Part shown: positions 27,182-35,349 of the stretch, piece after piece
How the letters are laid out: each line of letters begins with the position of its first letter
Position numbering within the stretch: position 1 is the first letter of the stretch
Origin: Candidatus Obscuribacterales bacterium
GTDB lineage: Bacteria > Cyanobacteriota > Vampirovibrionia > Obscuribacterales > Obscuribacteraceae
DNA length: 64,000 nt
Direction of reading: 5' to 3'
NCBI GenBank assembly: GCA_031292355.1
Contig: JARLHI010000003.1
Span: 124,001-188,000 of the forward strand
Notes under the pieces: model-generated
What the model saw: only the letters and a program-made list of their open reading frames with translations
Databases searched by the model: none
What the model was told of the DNA's origin: nothing
Position numbers and translations under genes: made by a program

Positions 27182-29680
27182 CTATGCTTCCGTCTGGGCT
27201 TCGCTTACAGCTACGTCATTTGTTTGCTTTCGTGTCGATTTGTTTTCAATTACGTTTGCAAATGTCTTCGAATACAACTCAATATCAACCTGTGCTGTTT
27301 CAATAATCGTCACCAGGCGCTCAATCTCAATGTGTGCAAAATCATTCTGATAGAAATCGACAATGTCTGTCCACACCGGCAGAATGAGCGTCTGTCTGCT
27401 TTGCATTGAAATAATGCGTCTTAAGTCGATATACGCTTCCTGCACGTTGCCGCGGTTTAAATCGGCGATCAGCCAGGCGACATTTATATCGTTAAAATAT
27501 CTTTCTGCAATTTTCTGCAATGTGTCATCAATTTCGACCAGAATCGTTGGTCTAAACAATGGTTCAGTCTTGATCGTATAGTGAGCATTGTTATTGCCCA
27601 GAATCTGCTTGAAAAACTTCTGTACATCCTGCAGAAATTGTTTTTCGTTCGCCTTAATCTCGCGCAATAAATCACTCGATACGGCAAAACTTTCAATGTC
27701 GTCGTCAATCCGCCGCCCGAGACTTTTGGCCTTAGCGGCTGGTCTATATTTTCTAGCAACTTCCAAAACTTCTGGTCCATCTCGATGCGCGCTTTGATTG
27801 CTTTCAAGAGCTGGGTTTGTTGTGAGCGTATTCTGGTTACCTAAATCTTGTGGTATCACCCTATCGTGACGCACCCTGGCAATACCTGCCGAGGCGATGA
27901 CTGCCGCAAGAGCAATCTCTGCGCCCAGAATGTACCGGCGCTGACCTATTTTCCCTTTAACCACAACAAATTCTTTTGCCTGAGACTGTGGTGCCTTCTC
28001 GTTGTTCGTACTTCGCCTAACAGGCTGTTCTGATACTGGGCTTCGTTTTGCGGCGGCAATAACCCTGGCCTCGAACCTTGCTGCAGCGTCATTTTTCTTG
28101 ACTCGATCGACTTCAGGTGTCCGCGTCAACACATTCGAAACAGGTAAGTTGAGACGCCGGTGTGCATCCACTTTGAGCGACAGAATGGAGGACAATTCGA
28201 CACGGACGTTTGTTCTAATTGGCGTTATTTGTTTTTCTAAGGCGGAGAAATTCTCGATTCGCCTTAGCGATGTCTCGCTAGCTGGTCGCGGAAATTCATT
28301 TGTTGTTTTGACCGACGTTATAATCTGCTTGTCGGTGTGAAAACTGCCCGGAGTCAAAACATGATTCTCGATTTTCGCACCCAGTTTCGAGTCGGGTTCA
28401 GATTTCGAACTTGAGGTAGATTCACTCTTTTCAGGTGCCCCTAAGTGTCGCTTAATAACGCCCGACTCTAGAGGCGAATGGCTGGAATTTATTGCTGCGC
28501 CCGGCTCGAACTTGATATTTTTGCTGAGGTTTTCTGACAAGGACTGAACAGCGTGTCTAGTGATGACTATTTCTGATTTCAAAGAGTTTATTGGTGAAAA
28601 CTTTTCTGGCGATTTCTCGTTCTGAAGGCTTAAGGTCCTTTGCACAGAAAACTCACGTTGATTTAAAGTATTGAGCGTCTTTTCTGACAGTGTATGTTTT
28701 CCTTGAAACTGAAGCGTTAACGATTGAGATATAGACTTACTCTCAGTAGGATTTTTCGAATTCTCTCTTTGTTCATGAGCCGTTAGAATTTGTCCTTTTT
28801 TGCTCAAATGTGGCACTGAGCCAAGATTTTCACCATGACTGTGCGGTATTTTATGGCTTTCGACCAGCTGATTGCCTCCCGAAATCGCCCTGTTATCGCT
28901 AGGCAGCCGTTCTGCTTTTGCAGAAACTGGACGAATTTCTTCGGAATGCTTTGGTCCACCAAAATGCGCAGCCTGTGTTCCTGCCACTTGAGCCGCCGGT
29001 AGTCGACTGCGCTCCTGCCCGGTTTGTCTGGCATCACTTACCTTAGTCTCGTTTTGTTTAGCTAGGTGTCCGACCTGCGGCGCAGGTGAAACCGGAACCG
29101 TTTTTTCAGTCTGGCTAAAACTTGGAGCATGTTTCTTCTCCGCTGGAGTGGAGGAGTCTACTTTAGTTTGTTGTTTTTCAATCTGTTGTGTCTTGTGAAA
29201 AGACGGCGCGTCAGCATGCGGAAGCTTGCTGTTAGAAACAGGAGCTTCGATAATTGGCTTATTCTGTGAAACACGTTCGGCGATTCGGGCATTGAGAGTT
29301 TCAACGAGAGCATCATGATCAAAAAGTGGAATTTGTCTGGTGATAGTGTCTTTAAATTTTCTATAGTCGTCTAACGACTGGTGCTCATCGACTGATAGGC
29401 GCATACCTTTGTGATCTTGCAGTTGCTGGTCGAGCATTTTGCCGTGATACAGTCTCTCAGCCATCTCGGGCGAAAGCTTGTCTGCAACACTCTCTATTTT
29501 TTCGCCGGTAACAGTCGCTATCAGTTTGTTGAAAGAGTGGCCGAAACTCTCGAATGATTCGGCGTGATCCTCCTTAGCCTGATGGATCTGTGTGTCCTTG
29601 ATCAACGCTCTCTTGGACTCATTGCCCGAAGATTTATCATTGCTTTGAGCAAGGTCTTTATTGTCGGTGTTTTTACTCAT
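27182..29680 (-). CDS. Large disordered membrane protein with C-terminal LysM-like domain
   Basis: An 832-residue protein with no named family. Residues 1-~110 are charged, then ~110-560 is Ser/Lys/His/Gln-rich low complexity without stable secondary structure. One hydrophobic span lies near 580-602 (YILGAEIALAAVIASAG). After a linker, residues ~715-770 (DDTLQKIAERYFNDINVAWLI ... LILPVW) resemble a LysM domain: a 'D-T-L-x-x-I-A' start, an LNRGNV turn and an 'I-L-P' end. LysM domains bind peptidoglycan. The start is fixed by an ATGA overlap with the upstream gene. It appears to be an inner-membrane protein with one side long and unstructured and the other possibly at the cell wall. Function unknown. 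Confidence 0.6.
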   Translation of the reverse strand: MSKNTDNKDLAQSNDKSSGNESKRALIKDTQIHQAKEDHAESFESFGHSFNKLIATVTGEKIESVADKLSPEMAERLYHGKMLDQQLQDHKGMRLSVDEHQSLDDYRKFKDTITRQIPLFDHDALVETLNARIAERVSQNKPIIEAPVSNSKLPHADAPSFHKTQQIEKQQTKVDSSTPAEKKHAPSFSQTEKTVPVSPAPQVGHLAKQNETKVSDARQTGQERSRLPAAQVAGTQAAHFGGPKHSEEIRPVSAKAERLPSDNRAISGGNQLVESHKIPHSHGENLGSVPHLSKKGQILTAHEQRENSKNPTESKSISQSLTLQFQGKHTLSEKTLNTLNQREFSVQRTLSLQNEKSPEKFSPINSLKSEIVITRHAVQSLSENLSKNIKFEPGAAINSSHSPLESGVIKRHLGAPEKSESTSSSKSEPDSKLGAKIENHVLTPGSFHTDKQIITSVKTTNEFPRPASETSLRRIENFSALEKQITPIRTNVRVELSSILSLKVDAHRRLNLPVSNVLTRTPEVDRVKKNDAAARFEARVIAAAKRSPVSEQPVRRSTNNEKAPQSQAKEFVVVKGKIGQRRYILGAEIALAAVIASAGIARVRHDRVIPQDLGNQNTLTTNPALESNQSAHRDGPEVLEVARKYRPAAKAKSLGRRIDDDIESFAVSSDLLREIKANEKQFLQDVQKFFKQILGNNNAHYTIKTEPLFRPTILVEIDDTLQKIAERYFNDINVAWLIADLNRGNVQEAYIDLRRIISMQSRQTLILPVWTDIVDFYQNDFAHIEIERLVTIIETAQVDIELYSKTFANVIENKSTRKQTNDVAVSEAQTEA

Positions 29681-30429
29681 CGCCCTGTCTTTGTCAGCGA
29701 GCTTTTTAAATCCGAGTCTACAGCTGATAATATTCCCTGCGGCTGTGCTCGACAATCAATATTGCCTGTGTTGAGGACTATTTTTCGACGTTCCGGAAAG
29801 CTACCTTCGTACACTTCGTAGCCATTACCAAAACGAATTTGAATACCGCCGTTTTTATAGGTGCGGAAGAAGCTACCGTCATTATTGCGACTTTCTAAGT
29901 AATGGCTGGTTTTAACCCAGGTCAAATTCTCTTCGAGCCACCAGTCATAGCCTTTTTTGTGGATAGGCACCTTGGCATATCCCTTTTGGTGTAGCCATTT
30001 TTGTCCGCGCCAGTCCTCAGTGGTGGATATTCCATGAGAATAGGTCGCCTCCACCGAATCCAGACGGTTTTCCTCTTTGAGCGACGAAAGGGTTGTGGCA
30101 TCGACCAAAGTCAACGGCGGTAGTGCCTGCTTTTCCCCCCAATTGTTGATTTTTGAAAGGACGCACATCGTACGTTTCTCTTTTGCGACAAGGGCGCCGA
30201 GGGCAAAGGAAGTGAGTCCGACTAAAGTATTAACTTGCGCCGACTCTAGATGAAATTCGTGACCGGTCACAGCCTTGACTGCGCTATTTAATCGAGCGCT
30301 AACGTCAGCAAACTTTTGCTGTCGCAATTCACCAGCCTGCTTTTGTAACTTCTGGCAACCCACAGCAAAATCGACTGAGCTTTCATGCAGACTTTCTGTC
30401 GCTTTGTCTAAAACCGCGCCTCTGGCCAT
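29677..30429 (-). CDS. Unknown protein coupled to the LysM-like gene
   Basis: A 250-residue protein with no recognised family. The first half is helical and amphipathic (QKLQKQAGELRQQKFADVSARL), with one moderately hydrophobic helix (VNTLVGLTSFALGALVA). The second half is rich in Trp, Tyr, His and Gly and looks beta-stranded (DWRGQKWLHQKGY, DWWLEENLTWVKTSHYLE, GGIQIRFGNGYEVYEG), as if strand repeats form a small barrel. The start has AGGAGG at good spacing. Its stop overlaps the next start as ATGA, so both proteins are probably made in step and may work together. Confidence 0.6.
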   Translation of the reverse strand: MARGAVLDKATESLHESSVDFAVGCQKLQKQAGELRQQKFADVSARLNSAVKAVTGHEFHLESAQVNTLVGLTSFALGALVAKEKRTMCVLSKINNWGEKQALPPLTLVDATTLSSLKEENRLDSVEATYSHGISTTEDWRGQKWLHQKGYAKVPIHKKGYDWWLEENLTWVKTSHYLESRNNDGSFFRTYKNGGIQIRFGNGYEVYEGSFPERRKIVLNTGNIDCRAQPQGILSAVDSDLKSSLTKTGR

Positions 30430-30593
30430 CTTTTCTCCTCCTAGCCCTCATGTGACCAGCCAATCCTAGTCTTGAGCATGCGCCAAAACCCTGTGGTTTT
30501 ACACAGTCGCCGCCCCAACCAACCGTAGTTTCACGAGCATCGGTTAAACTATTTAGAGATGAAACTCGAAATTATCCCGTCGCGGAGCAAGTT

Positions 30594-31712
30594 GTGAATT
30601 TAACCTGGGAAGATCTACGAAAAGCCGGTTTTGAAGAATTCGAGGAAGGTCGGTACGATGATTGCGAGAAGACGTGGCTCTCTTGCATCGCTCAGGTACG
30701 AGCCAATGACGGCAATAAGATTTTAATTGCCACAACGAGACTCGATCTCGCTGTTCTCTATTCGGCCCTTGGACGTTACGAGGATGCCGAAAAGTGCTTG
30801 CTCGAAGCTATAAACATTCGCAAAGAGCAACTCGGTTCTGAAAATTTGCAAGTCGCCGAGGCCTATCTTTTGCTCGCCAAAAACTATGCCCATCTTGGGA
30901 ATCTGTCCGCCTCCATTGAAAATTGCGAGAGTGCTCTGCTGATTAAAGAAGCAAATCTTGGCGAGACCGACATGGAAATTGCCGATATTCTACAAGAACT
31001 GGCAATTTACTACTCAGCCTCTGGAATGCTTGAAGACTGCGAGCCCTTATTGCTCAGAGCTCTTGAGGTGAGAGAAACAAATGGCGCTGGACGTTCTCTG
31101 GAAGTCGCCAATTTGCTCAAAGGCATGGCACGCAACTATCGCAAACTGGGTCGCTACGCCGATGCGGATGAATATTATTTGCGTGCTCTTTCAATTAAAG
31201 AAGAGTTGCTCGGTCCTGACCACGAGGACGTCGCTGAGTCCATGAGAAGCCTCGCCAACAACTACTCGTATCAAGGCAAATACGAAGAAGCCGAACCGTT
31301 GTACAGAAAATCTCTAATAATCTACGAGAACAGTGCCGAGCCCAATCATCCAGAGGTTGCCACCAATTACCATAATTTGGCTGTTCTCTACTACAAAATG
31401 GGACAAGACGCCGAAGCAGCTATCCATTACCGCAGATCGTTGGAACTTTTATCGACTGTTTTGGGCTCAGATCACCCAGAAGTAGCGAGCACCTTGTTTT
31501 CGATGTCAAAATTCTATGAGGAACGCGGAAAATTAGACAAGGCTGAGACATTGTCTTCTCTTGCTATTTCAATTCTGGAAAAAGCCCTCGGTCCCGATCA
31601 TCGCAATGTGGCTCTCAGCCTCAATGATCTGGTGACGGTTTTAGAAGGTCAGGGACGCTTTGTGGAAGCGGAAAATGCTCGCTTGAGGGCTGAACAAATA
31701 CTGTCGGCTTGA
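30594..31712 (+). CDS. Tetratricopeptide-repeat protein (kinesin-light-chain type)
   Basis: A 372-residue cytosolic protein made almost wholly of TPR units with a 42-residue period, the kinesin-light-chain/TPR_12 type. The period is marked by recurring GPDHEDVAES, SDHPEVAST and GPDHRNVALS turns and by the helix pairs YEEAEPLYRKSL and KLDKAETLSSLAI. About eight repeats are visible, with no attached enzyme domain. Such arrays bind protein partners. The start is GTG at 30594, six bases after GGAG. It is divergent from the LysM-like operon, with 164 bases between. Confidence 0.85.
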   Translation: MNLTWEDLRKAGFEEFEEGRYDDCEKTWLSCIAQVRANDGNKILIATTRLDLAVLYSALGRYEDAEKCLLEAINIRKEQLGSENLQVAEAYLLLAKNYAHLGNLSASIENCESALLIKEANLGETDMEIADILQELAIYYSASGMLEDCEPLLLRALEVRETNGAGRSLEVANLLKGMARNYRKLGRYADADEYYLRALSIKEELLGPDHEDVAESMRSLANNYSYQGKYEEAEPLYRKSLIIYENSAEPNHPEVATNYHNLAVLYYKMGQDAEAAIHYRRSLELLSTVLGSDHPEVASTLFSMSKFYEERGKLDKAETLSSLAISILEKALGPDHRNVALSLNDLVTVLEGQGRFVEAENARLRAEQILSA

Positions 31713-31746
31713 GCTACTTGCTTGAGCCACTCAAATATCCAGATCG

Positions 31747-31830
31747 CTATAGAAGCAAGGAAAAAAGTACCAACGCGACGATAGACACTAAAGCGACTGG
31801 CTCAATCTCAAATAGTTTTGCAGGGTTCAT
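31747..31830 (-). CDS. Possible 27-residue membrane miniprotein
   Basis: An ATG frame of 27 residues (MNPAKLFEIEP then VALVSIVALVLFSLLL) has the makeup of a single-span miniprotein with a polar N-terminus. It lies 47 bases downstream of the 74-residue gene on the same strand. The ribosome site is weak (AGAG about 12 bases upstream). No family is recognised; it recalls small subunit-type membrane peptides only in form. Confidence 0.35.
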   Translation of the reverse strand: MNPAKLFEIEPVALVSIVALVLFSLLL

Positions 31831-31877
31831 TATCGGTTTTCTCTGTTGTTGAGGATTTGACACTGCTAACGGTGCCT

Positions 31878-32102
31878 TTAACTGGCCATTCTGTCTCGCT
31901 GAAATAGCTCCGATACTTTCATTGCGGCTCGTTGCAAAAAACCTTTCGATTGCATTTTTCGTAAACGACGACGATGCAAGAGCTCACCTTTGCTGGGCAC
32001 CACCATGGTCCGCTCTTCAGCATAGACCCGCTCAGAGATGCTGCTGAGGTAATAATCTTGCAATTTGATCGTTTGAAACTTGATTACGTTGGGAACTGAC
32101 AT
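31878..32102 (-). CDS. Small basic unknown protein
   Basis: A 74-residue protein, strongly basic in its second half (LLHRRRLRKMQSKGF), with no signal peptide or membrane span. The N-terminal VIKFQTIKLQDYYLSSISERVYAEE part looks globular or helical. GGAGG lies eight bases upstream of the ATG, which supports a real gene. The arginine-rich region could bind nucleic acid, but this is not demonstrated. The 27-residue membrane frame follows it. Confidence 0.5.
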   Translation of the reverse strand: MSVPNVIKFQTIKLQDYYLSSISERVYAEERTMVVPSKGELLHRRRLRKMQSKGFLQRAAMKVSELFQRDRMAS

Positions 32103-32185
32103 TCGCGCTTCCTCCGCTGTCTAGATGAAGTCTATCTGAGCCCACGGGGTTTGCAATCCAGACATTGAGGTATCCCCCTTTAAAA

Positions 32186-32224
32186 CGAAGAGAAAGGAGC
32201 GAGATCACTTAATGCTCTCACTCC
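32186..32224 (-). terminator. Terminator of the four-repeat gene
   Basis: On the minus strand GGAGTGAGA and TCTCGCTCC pair over nine positions (one G-U) and are followed by TTTCTCTTCG. It lies 26 bases past the stop of the gene at 32250. Confidence 0.65.
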
Positions 32225-32249
32225 CTCTAATTACAAGCCCTGATTGGGT

Positions 32250-34028
32250 TTATCGATTTTCCTTGCCTGCTTCTTTGTCGAGATCAGAGGCCACTTTATC
32301 GTAATTGGTGTAGAGAATTCGACTTTCCTTCAGTGAGAGATCACCATCTGGGCGTCTGAATTCAGCTTCCATTACATCGATGCTATTCATCTTATCGCGA
32401 AGTCTTTCAGCCTGACTGCTAGTCAAACGACCTTGCAGATAGTCCTTGGTGATACGTCCTTCGAGATCGGAACGTCTAGCCGAAACATCATCCATCTCGG
32501 CTATTTGTCCATTAGCGATGGTCAGATGCGAGCCTTGAATAATTGGTTGAGGAATGTTCAAAGTTGGCACCAGGACCAAAACCTCTCCACCAACCATATC
32601 TAGATCGCGAGCCAACAGAACGGCTCGACCGTATGTAATTGTCGGTACTGTCTGGGTGTGAATCCGCTCTAATTCAGCCAACATGGCGTCAGCTCTAGCG
32701 CGATCCATTACTTTCTTTTCGCGTGATTCTTCAATCAACTTGCGCAAAGTTTCGCGTCGAGTTTCTAGAGTGGTTACATAGACCTGCGGCGTAATCGTTC
32801 GAACAGTTACAACTGAGCTTCCGGCTGGTGAAGTCGTTACGACAGTTGTCGTTCCACTATTGGCCATGAGAGTGTCAGGGCTCGACGTTGTCGTTGTCGT
32901 TTGCTGCACTATAGATGGTGACGAGGAGAAGCTATATGTGTTGATTGGATGCAATACGACTCGTCGGCTGCCACCTTCTAGAACGATGATTGAACTCAAT
33001 GGCCGAATGGACATTGTGGTGGCGATACGGTTATTCAGTTCATCGAGTCTGGCGCCTATAATCACAGCTTCATCAGCAGTCATCATGCCATCAGACGATT
33101 TATAAACCATCTCGTCGCGGGTAATCGAATCGAGTTCATTGCGCAACTCAGCCACTTGATTTGGTGACAGTTTGCCGTTACTGAGACCATCGTTCAGCAT
33201 ATTATTGATGGCATCGCGACGGGATTCGAGCGATGTGACCAAATCGGTGCTATTGACGACGACGCTGGTGCCACCGTACTTAGTTTCGGTGGTCTTCACA
33301 ACAGTTGTTCCGTCTGGAGTGAGAGTATTTGTGACCGTAGTCTGAGTTGTCTTAGGCACAGTAGCAGCAGTTGTATAGGTCGTCGAAAAATAACCACTTG
33401 GGGCCACTGCAAAACGCGTCGCTCCTGATGCATCAACGACAATCAGTGGAGACATAGGCGACAGTCTCGATGATGCCGAAACGTTTGCAGCCAGAGAGTC
33501 CAGGTCACGCGCTACATCAAGGGCTTCGTCATACGTCAAAACCCCACCAGAAGCTCTAGAATTGTTTTCAGCTGTTTGGATGCGATCTAAAGATGTGCGA
33601 TAGTCACCTTCCTGGAATTTTGATATAGCACCGCTCTGGTAGCTTGCTTTAATCATTCTTTCTAGTTCGAGGCGTCTATTGTCGAGAATGGCACCCAATG
33701 TATCTGTGAAAATTGCTGGTGGAGCGCTGGATGTAACTACTGTCGTGCTTGATATGCCGGGGTCGTAAATCCGAGTAACGGTATTGCCACGAGTGTCCAC
33801 AATAACGCCGTTTGGATTGAGAACACCGATAGCAGCGCGGCCAATTACTCGACCGTTTGGAGCGATGATGTCACCGTTTGCAGCGACGGTACCCTGAACA
33901 ATCCTGCCATTGGTATCGAGCACGTTGTGCACGACGTTAATAAGATAATCTGCTTTCGCTGGACCGCCGACGCATGCAGCTAACAGGGCAATGACAGCTA
34001 GCGGCGTCTTAAATTTGTGTACAAACAT
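32250..34028 (-). CDS. Secreted protein with four internal repeats
   Basis: A 592-residue exported protein. The signal peptide ends near GPAKA. Residues ~35-95 are short beta-turn repeats of the form (D/P)NGR(V/I). Four copies of a ~70-residue helical unit follow, near residues 112, 263, 421 and 513. Each starts LExRR or ARR, runs through a G(K/R)L-S-x-x-Q/E helix and ends with a D-G-x-(M/L)-(T/S)-x-x-E loop, as in SSDGMMTADEA and RPDGDLSLKES. That loop recalls a degenerate EF-hand, but not all calcium ligands are there. Thr/Ser-rich linkers separate the copies. The ATG at 34028 has GAGGAG eight bases upstream. Family unknown. Confidence 0.65.
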   Translation of the reverse strand: MFVHKFKTPLAVIALLAACVGGPAKADYLINVVHNVLDTNGRIVQGTVAANGDIIAPNGRVIGRAAIGVLNPNGVIVDTRGNTVTRIYDPGISSTTVVTSSAPPAIFTDTLGAILDNRRLELERMIKASYQSGAISKFQEGDYRTSLDRIQTAENNSRASGGVLTYDEALDVARDLDSLAANVSASSRLSPMSPLIVVDASGATRFAVAPSGYFSTTYTTAATVPKTTQTTVTNTLTPDGTTVVKTTETKYGGTSVVVNSTDLVTSLESRRDAINNMLNDGLSNGKLSPNQVAELRNELDSITRDEMVYKSSDGMMTADEAVIIGARLDELNNRIATTMSIRPLSSIIVLEGGSRRVVLHPINTYSFSSSPSIVQQTTTTTSSPDTLMANSGTTTVVTTSPAGSSVVTVRTITPQVYVTTLETRRETLRKLIEESREKKVMDRARADAMLAELERIHTQTVPTITYGRAVLLARDLDMVGGEVLVLVPTLNIPQPIIQGSHLTIANGQIAEMDDVSARRSDLEGRITKDYLQGRLTSSQAERLRDKMNSIDVMEAEFRRPDGDLSLKESRILYTNYDKVASDLDKEAGKENR

Positions 34029-34262
34029 TCTCAAATCTCCTCAGATATAATTTCGTTGTTCTGTGCAATGCTTTCCGCCAGGACGCGAAGCAACTCAGGC
34101 TTGTTCCCGGTTTTGCATGGTTGGGTTGCCCAATTTAGCGTTGCGCATCGACTACATCTTGGCTTCGCCATGGTGCCATGCAACTTTTTTGTTTCCTTTG
34201 CTTCATACTGATGGTTGAGTTCTTTTTGAAACTCGGGACACTATTAGTTGAAGGCGGTGCAT

Positions 34263-34649
34263 ATGAAACGCAGCACGATCAAAAGCTGTTTGAGTCTAGG
34301 AGTCATAGCTGGATTCCTATCCCTTAACTGTGGTCTTAATGCTTTTGCTGGTAGCGAAGCGGGTATGCAAGCTGGTGCTGAGGCTTCGAGCCAACATGGT
34401 GGTGAAGCCAGCCGTCAAAACTCGTCGTCAGCTGCCACGCAGAATCACAGCGAAGCAAGTATCCAAGCAGGGCGGTCCACCAATCCAAACAGAACACCAG
34501 TAAGGACAACCAACAACCGTGTGACCACCGTTCAGCCAGGTATCAAGACCATTGGCAATGCAAGACACTCCACACGCCACCACCACTGCAGCAACAGTTC
34601 TCGTAGTTATATGTTGAATACTATTCAGCAGGCCGCCCGAAGCAAATAA
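34263..34649 (+). CDS. Small secreted Ser/Gln/Ala-rich protein
   Basis: A 128-residue protein with a signal peptide (SCLSLGVIAGFLSLNCG, cleavage near AFA). The mature chain is low complexity: GSEAGMQAGAEASSQHGGEASRQ, then Asn/Thr/Arg-rich sequence and a RHHHCSNSSR patch (by position ~100-115). The ATG is preceded by AAGGCGG. An earlier in-frame TTG at 34248 would spoil the signal peptide. No family is known. It may be a surface or matrix component. It is divergent from the four-repeat secreted gene. Confidence 0.5.
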   Translation: MKRSTIKSCLSLGVIAGFLSLNCGLNAFAGSEAGMQAGAEASSQHGGEASRQNSSSAATQNHSEASIQAGRSTNPNRTPVRTTNNRVTTVQPGIKTIGNARHSTRHHHCSNSSRSYMLNTIQQAARSK

Positions 34650-34668
34650 ACACGGCTAAGAGCTAGCC
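34643..34668 (-). terminator. Terminator candidate of the GNAT gene
   Basis: GGCTA (34654-34658) pairs with TAGCC (34664-34668); on the minus strand the hairpin is followed by GTGTTTATTT. The stem is short, so confidence is limited. Confidence 0.4.
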
Positions 34669-34671
34669 ATC

Positions 34672-35262
34672 TTAATAAGTTGGCGCTACAGAATCCTCGC
34701 TGATTTCACTAGTACACACACCTTTTGACTGCCATTCCCCTTGAATAGTTGACCAAATGGTGATGTCGTTGAAACTGTCGTGTCTTAATACCCGATCGCG
34801 CAATTGCCCCTCTTGAAGCAAACCGGCCTTTTCTAGAACTCTTCCTGCTGCCTTGTTGCATGATAAATGTGCAACTGACACCAAATGAATGCCAAGCATC
34901 GAGAAACCAAAGTCGATTACTGCCTTCACACTTTCAGTAGCATAACGTTGATGACAATATTTCTCGCTGATGCAGAATTGCAATCGCGCTCGTTCATTTT
35001 GGCGTTCAACCGTCAAAGCAGCATATCCAATTAAGTGTTCTCCGTCTGAAGCAAGTGACACACCAAAAGGGTAGTGCTGCGACATTCGACCACCCTTCCT
35101 TTGTTCGTCAATCCAGGCTGAGGCAACTCGATCCGTGAAAGGACGGGGAACCTCCAAAATACTTTCGCGGATTTTCGGTTCGTTCAGGATTTTCACCAAG
35201 CTGTCAATATCGTGGTCAGTGATCTCCCTTAAGAGCAGCCTCTCGGTCGTGATTGTGTACAT
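34672..35262 (-). CDS. GNAT-family N-acetyltransferase (RimJ/RimL-like)
   Basis: A 196-residue acetyl-CoA-dependent acetyltransferase. It opens with the typical TTERLLLREITDHDIDSL. It has the acetyl-CoA-binding strand-helix region around FCISEKYCHQRYATESVKAVIDFGF and closes with LSCNKAAGRVLEKAGLLQEGQLRDRV, the motif that follows the pyrophosphate loop in this group. The usual Q/R-x-x-G-x-A loop is replaced by CHQRYAT, so catalytic competence should not be taken for granted. RimJ/RimL relatives acetylate protein N-termini, but many act on other amines. Confidence 0.85.
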   Translation of the reverse strand: MYTITTERLLLREITDHDIDSLVKILNEPKIRESILEVPRPFTDRVASAWIDEQRKGGRMSQHYPFGVSLASDGEHLIGYAALTVERQNERARLQFCISEKYCHQRYATESVKAVIDFGFSMLGIHLVSVAHLSCNKAAGRVLEKAGLLQEGQLRDRVLRHDSFNDITIWSTIQGEWQSKGVCTSEISEDSVAPTY

Positions 35263-35349
35263 AATCCTGCCTTCAAATCGGTGGCGCTCAACTTACAATG
35301 TGCATCCTCAACTTCTTAGTCCTTATTTCGATTATAGATTATTCACAGA

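Noticed and set aside
26975..27409. Plus-strand reading frame of 144 codons
   Set aside because: It starts at TTG without a ribosome site and most of it is antisense to the LysM-like gene. The translation is Cys/Phe-rich without domain features.
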